The position numbers and the translations under genes are program-made. The notes beneath the pieces were generated by a model. The model did no database searches. It saw only the letters and a program-made list of their open reading frames with translations, and was not told where the DNA came from. A stretch of DNA of 10,337 bases from JABSOG01 sp041583135 (GTDB lineage: Bacteria > Pseudomonadota > Gammaproteobacteria > Enterobacterales > Alteromonadaceae), in NCBI GenBank assembly GCA_041583135.1, contig JBFHGJ010000159.1, forward strand, positions 1 to 10,337. The letters run 5' to 3'. Positions 7,769-10,337 of this stretch are shown here, in pieces. Each line of letters begins with the position of its first letter. Within the stretch, counting starts at the first letter, position 1.

Positions 7769-8980
7769 TTAGCGCAGCAGCAAAATGTCGGCCCACGCCG
7801 GGCATTGGTCTGTTGTCGCGGCAATCAGCGCCAAACCGACGCCAGCTGAACCTTCGAGCAGGCCGGGCGCATCGATAGACTCGCCAGTCATGCCGTTGTA
7901 GGCGAACAAACCGCCGGGTGTTTGTGCACGCTTTAAGGTATCGTCAAGCCAAAACCGGGCTTGTTGAACAAAACTTGCCTCGCCGCTAAGGTGATAGAGC
8001 TGCTGGTAAATGAGCAGTAGTCCTGCGCTACCATGACAAAGCCCGGCATCTTGAACCCCGTAACTTGCCTTGTCTCTGGCAACACAATGCTCGGCCAAAT
8101 CAAAGGCAAAGGCGGTGATGTCCTGTTGTTCGGTGAGGTAGCCTGTACGCAGCAAGGTCAAAGCAATCGACAAATCGCCATAACACCAGCCAACGCGGCT
8201 TTGCTGTTGGCAGTGTTGATGGCGACCAAAGCGTGAGGCGCCACGGCGACCGGCTTGCGCCATGAGCCAACGGGCGCCGCCAAGCAGATTCGGCATTATC
8301 TGGGCTTTATATTGCGGCTGTTTTGCCAGCACGGCGCAATAAAAAGCAACCACACTGACCATGCCATGAGCAAGACCAAGATTGAACTCATGGCCTTGTC
8401 CGCTGGCAAAGTGGTAACGTGAGGCGTTCGGGGTTGGCCAAGTGATGCCGTTGACGTCACTTAGACTCAACGCATCGAGGTGATTTAATACATCGCAAAG
8501 TAGCTGTTTGTCAAAGCCGAGTTGAGCGCGCTGTAGAGCATAAACCCCAAGCCCGACAAGACCATTGACCAGCTCGTATTCTCCCTGCCACTGCTTGGTT
8601 TGAACAAGGGCTTGCAGCACCTCGTCAATGGCGGTGTTGTGATCAAACAGCGTTGAGTTCATCGCAAAATGGTCGGTTAACCAGCCAATGCCGCTCAAAC
8701 CGCTAAACAGGCTTTCTGTGAAGTGACTTTGGGCAATACGATTGAACATATCGTTGAGATAGGCCATGACCAAATCGTCACCCGGCAGGTCAACCTGTTG
8801 CTGCGCCTGTTGCCAAAATAAGCAAATTCCCGCACTGCCCCCGGCCAATGATAAAGGTAGACTCGCCACATCAATTGCCGCCAATTTGCGATAAATTTCT
8901 TGCACCGCCAGTTTAATTTTATCCTGCTGTTGCCGGTTACAAATACGCTGCGACTGAGCTGGTTTGACTGCGCTTATCAT
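7769..8980 (-). CDS. lanC: LanC-type lanthionine cyclase 1 (first gene of the operon)
   Basis: This 403-residue LanC-family zinc cyclase is expected to form thioether rings on the LanB-dehydrated precursor. Zinc ligands are Cys266 in RVGWCYGD and Cys315-His316 in LCHG. His205 in LAHG and Arg262, four residues before Cys266, match the catalytic His and Arg of NisC. Glu136 replaces the Asp seen in NisC (Asp141), as in the second cyclase. Gly-rich helix turns recur (SLAGGSAG, LFSGLSGIGWL, VNGLVGLGVY, LLEGSAGVGLAL). It is a divergent paralogue of the LanC at 101-1273, and its complete active site makes it the more canonical of the two. The ATG at 8980 is fixed by an in-frame TAG two codons upstream, but its ribosome binding site is poor (GAAG directly against the ATG), so translation may be weak or controlled. 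It lies 204 bases from the divergent gene. Confidence 0.94.
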   Translation of the reverse strand: MISAVKPAQSQRICNRQQQDKIKLAVQEIYRKLAAIDVASLPLSLAGGSAGICLFWQQAQQQVDLPGDDLVMAYLNDMFNRIAQSHFTESLFSGLSGIGWLTDHFAMNSTLFDHNTAIDEVLQALVQTKQWQGEYELVNGLVGLGVYALQRAQLGFDKQLLCDVLNHLDALSLSDVNGITWPTPNASRYHFASGQGHEFNLGLAHGMVSVVAFYCAVLAKQPQYKAQIMPNLLGGARWLMAQAGRRGASRFGRHQHCQQQSRVGWCYGDLSIALTLLRTGYLTEQQDITAFAFDLAEHCVARDKASYGVQDAGLCHGSAGLLLIYQQLYHLSGEASFVQQARFWLDDTLKRAQTPGGLFAYNGMTGESIDAPGLLEGSAGVGLALIAATTDQCPAWADILLLR

Positions 8981-9030
8981 CTTCTATTTGCCGTGGTTGA
9001 AATCGATGAACCCAGCTTATACAAATGATG

Positions 9031-9056
9031 AAAAAAGCCCTTACGTGATTAAGACT
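9031..9056 (-). terminator. Possible attenuator or terminator hairpin in the leader of the lanthipeptide operon
   Basis: On the minus strand AGTCTTA (plus 9050-9056) can pair with TAAGGGCT (plus 9036-9043) around a 6-base loop, giving about 7 pairs with one G-T pair and one bulge, followed directly by six T. This is the arrangement of a weak intrinsic terminator. It lies between the likely promoter area and the lanC1 start, about 50 bases before the ATG, so it could reduce read-through into the operon. The stem is short and imperfect; it may be chance. Confidence 0.3.
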
Positions 9057-9076
9057 ATCGCTTTTGTGATTTGGAC

Positions 9077-9094
9077 ATTGTTAATATAAACAAT
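9077..9094. promoter_or_regulatory. Inverted repeat, possible operator in the divergent promoter region
   Basis: ATTGTT and AACAAT form perfect 6-base arms around the AT-only centre AATATA. On the minus strand the centre supplies TATATT (plus 9083-9088), a fair -10 box for the lanthipeptide operon, although no good -35 lies 16-18 bases upstream. A dimeric regulator bound here could cover the leftward promoter. The repeat is visible; operator function is inference, and in AT-rich DNA such repeats can occur by chance. Confidence 0.35.
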
Positions 9095-9124
9095 AGGTTA
9101 AAATTTTTTTGATAGACTATACGC

Positions 9125-9152
9125 TTGCGTGAAACGACCGATAAGGTAATAT
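9125..9152 (+). promoter_or_regulatory. Possible promoter of the rightward 137-residue gene
   Basis: TTGCGT (9125-9130) and TAATAT (9147-9152) are spaced by 16 bases and lie just upstream of the ribosome binding site of the gene at 9185. The -10 is fair and the -35 matches only its TTG. This is a weak assignment. The rest of 8981-9184 holds only the inverted repeat and hairpin listed separately; no small peptide gene with a ribosome binding site was found on either strand. Confidence 0.25.
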
Positions 9153-9184
9153 GGATAACAACACTATGATGAAGGAAAAGGCAA

Positions 9185-9598
9185 ATGAAATTGAAAGCCA
9201 GTCTTTATGAGATGATAGGCGTAGGTTTGATTATACCCTGCAAAAGCGGTTGTATTTATAGCAATCAAACTGGTGGTGGCGCATGCTTTCAGCCCGAAAT
9301 GGAAGGGGTATTTGTGCCAGTTAACTTTGATTGCCTACCAGAGATTTTTAGCGACACTGTGGAGTATAAACTGTCGCAAATTTTCCTTGAATGCGAGAAA
9401 GTCGATTTTACTAGAGCCGAAGCAATTGACACCCTTCTAGCCAGTCGATACGAGACACGAGGGATATCAGTGGATAGACAGCGGCTCGAGCAATCAATGG
9501 AGGCTTGGGTTTATGTCGATGTGGAACCCGCACAGTCTAACCCAATAGAGTGTGATGGACCACTTAAAGGTGTATTGACTTGGCCTAATAGTGATTGA
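9185..9598 (+). CDS. Conserved hypothetical protein, DUF6210-like
   Basis: This 137-residue soluble, acidic-looking protein has no signal peptide or membrane helix. It opens with a hydrophobic strand (MIGVGLIIP), then CKSGCIYSNQTGG and EGVFVPV. From memory these resemble the N-terminal signature of DUF6210 proteins, whose function I do not know. The remainder looks alpha/beta, with an EAIDTLLASRYETRGI helix and a C-terminal WVYVDVE strand. The ATG at 9185 has a good GAAGGAAAAGG ribosome binding site just upstream. It is transcribed away from the lanthipeptide operon and ends 10 bases from the stop of a convergent gene. Nothing ties it to lanthipeptide synthesis except the shared upstream region. 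It is not a precursor peptide: it is long, and its TGGG stretch is not followed by a Ser/Thr/Cys-rich core. The coding call is firmer than the family call. Confidence 0.75.
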   Translation: MKLKASLYEMIGVGLIIPCKSGCIYSNQTGGGACFQPEMEGVFVPVNFDCLPEIFSDTVEYKLSQIFLECEKVDFTRAEAIDTLLASRYETRGISVDRQRLEQSMEAWVYVDVEPAQSNPIECDGPLKGVLTWPNSD

Positions 9599-9608
9599 TT
9601 GTTGTTAA

Positions 9609-10004
9609 TTATTCCGGATCAGTATTAGCGTTATTTTTGAACAACATCATCTTTTCTAATTTAACAACAATGGTGTTGGCCATAATTGGGCTGATAAAGA
9701 GAATGGCATTTGCCATAACAATAAGAACAAATAATATATCGATTTGTGCCGGAATATCGTGATAAAACCACGATTTACCGTTCAAAAAGCTAAGAGTGAC
9801 GACTAAAGTATATAGTGTGAATGCCGCGAGAGCGGCTTCGAGGCCAATTCTTGCTAACTTGCCAACATATAGGGAAAACCACCAAGCAACTATAAGTCCA
9901 TAAGCATCCTTACAGGCTAATTGGTCAAAAGCCTCATACATTAACCAATATCCAAGCATCCAAGTTGATATATGAATCAAAACTTTACAAATTATTCTTT
10001 TCAT
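9609..10004 (-). CDS. Small four-helix membrane protein of unknown function
   Basis: This 131-residue, strongly hydrophobic protein has four predicted membrane segments at about 5-24, 36-52, 55-74 and 88-112, and a short polar Asn/Asp-rich tail. I recognise no family. The ATG at 10004 was preferred to a GTG nine codons upstream because GGAGAGAGAAG (plus 10011-10021) lies 6 bases before it. It follows the truncated gene at the right edge by 43 bases on the same strand, so the two may be cotranscribed, and it converges on the 137-residue gene. Base composition here is visibly more AT-rich than in the lanthipeptide operon. Small multi-helix proteins next to bacteriocin clusters can be immunity proteins, but strand, separation and composition argue against that here. 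Confidence 0.7.
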   Translation of the reverse strand: MKRIICKVLIHISTWMLGYWLMYEAFDQLACKDAYGLIVAWWFSLYVGKLARIGLEAALAAFTLYTLVVTLSFLNGKSWFYHDIPAQIDILFVLIVMANAILFISPIMANTIVVKLEKMMLFKNNANTDPE

Positions 10005-10047
10005 CAATGGCTTCTCTCTCCATTTAGACACAAAGAAATAAATACAG

Positions 10048-10337
10048 TTAAGAGCAAATGTGCGGTGCTATTGCGATATTGACTTGCTGTTGATTATTTC
10101 TATCAAAATGCAATACATGATCGTACTCACCAATTCTCTCTAAAAATCCCAAACTGACTAGAGAGTGTTTTATCTTTTCTGCCTCGGCGGCGTTGACCCC
10201 CGATATAGAGCATTGATTTATATGCAACCCCGGCGTTTTTAGCACAATATATAAACTAAAAATAAGCGTTACACAGGTGCTTGCAATTGCGCCGATATGA
10301 ATGTGGGCTTGTGAAATTTTCTGGTTGAGTTTTTGAG
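10048..10337 (-). CDS. C-terminal part of a membrane-anchored hypothetical protein (cut at right edge)
   Basis: The reading frame is open from the right window edge to the TAA at 10048, giving 95 codons. A GTG at 10245 is a possible internal start, but the upstream part encodes a convincing membrane helix (about HIGAIASTCVTLIFSLYIVL) after a polar stretch (QKLNQKISQ), so the true start probably lies outside the window. After the helix is a soluble region of about 60 residues with SISGVNAAEAEKIKHSLVSLGF and a predicted C-terminal beta strand (QQVNIAIAP). The topology suggests a single-helix anchor with a small extracytoplasmic domain. No family recognised. It precedes the four-helix membrane protein gene on the same strand. 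Confidence 0.6.
   Translation of the reverse strand, partial: QKLNQKISQAHIHIGAIASTCVTLIFSLYIVLKTPGLHINQCSISGVNAAEAEKIKHSLVSLGFLERIGEYDHVLHFDRNNQQQVNIAIAPHICS

Noticed and set aside
7758..7805. N-terminal extension of the HlyD adaptor into the end of lanC1.
   Set aside because: The internal ATG at 7757 has a clear ribosome binding site at the right distance and gives the normal short cytoplasmic N-terminus; the extension only reads lanC1 in another frame.
9055..9078. Seven-codon minus-strand frame (MSKSQKR) directly before the T-run hairpin, like an attenuator leader peptide.
   Set aside because: It has no ribosome binding site and no run of regulatory codons, and its ATG lies inside the inverted repeat.
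9151..9210. Short 19-codon frame beginning MDNNTMMKEK just upstream of and overlapping the gene at 9185.
   Set aside because: Its ribosome binding site is poor, it overlaps the well-supported start at 9185 in another frame, and it has no Cys or leader-like features of a precursor.
9185..9598. The 137-residue protein as the lanthipeptide precursor, because of its TGGG stretch and several Cys.
   Set aside because: It lies on the opposite strand. The residues after the Gly run are not a short Ser/Thr/Cys-rich core, and the whole length looks like a folded alpha/beta protein.

Overview
The window carries most of a class I lanthipeptide (lantibiotic-type) biosynthesis and export operon. It is read leftwards on the minus strand from about 8980 to the left edge. 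To its right lies a more AT-rich, unrelated-looking segment with one divergent gene and two leftward membrane-protein genes. Clear Shine-Dalgarno sequences, a moderate GC content, and an exporter pair of the Gram-negative microcin type (C39-peptidase ABC transporter plus HlyD-family adaptor, as in CvaB/CvaA) point to a gammaproteobacterium. I cannot name the genus from sequence alone.

Minus-strand order: LanC-type cyclase 1 (8980-7769), HlyD-type adaptor (7757-6531), C39-peptidase ABC exporter (6531-4399), full-length LanB dehydratase (4391-1266), LanC-type cyclase 2 (1273-101). After a 92-base gap holding a strong hairpin comes a well-formed ribosome binding site and ATG at position 8, the start of a further gene that runs off the left edge. 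The five complete genes overlap or are at most 11 bases apart, so they almost certainly form one transcript.

Proposed pathway: a ribosomal precursor, not found in this window, would be dehydrated at Ser/Thr by LanB through glutamyl-tRNA-dependent glutamylation and elimination. One or both LanC enzymes would then close thioether rings. The C39 domain would cut the leader after a double-glycine-type site while the exporter, HlyD adaptor and a TolC-like channel encoded elsewhere carry the product out. No LanP protease, immunity gene (LanI, LanFEG) or two-component regulator is visible. The best position for a precursor gene is just beyond the left edge, starting at position 8.

The 204-base divergent region 8981-9184 holds an 18-base inverted repeat and a hairpin followed by a T run in the leader of the lanthipeptide operon. 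Rightward from it is a 137-residue protein of unknown function (DUF6210-like from memory). It converges on a 131-residue four-helix membrane protein, which follows a truncated gene for a membrane-anchored protein at the right edge.
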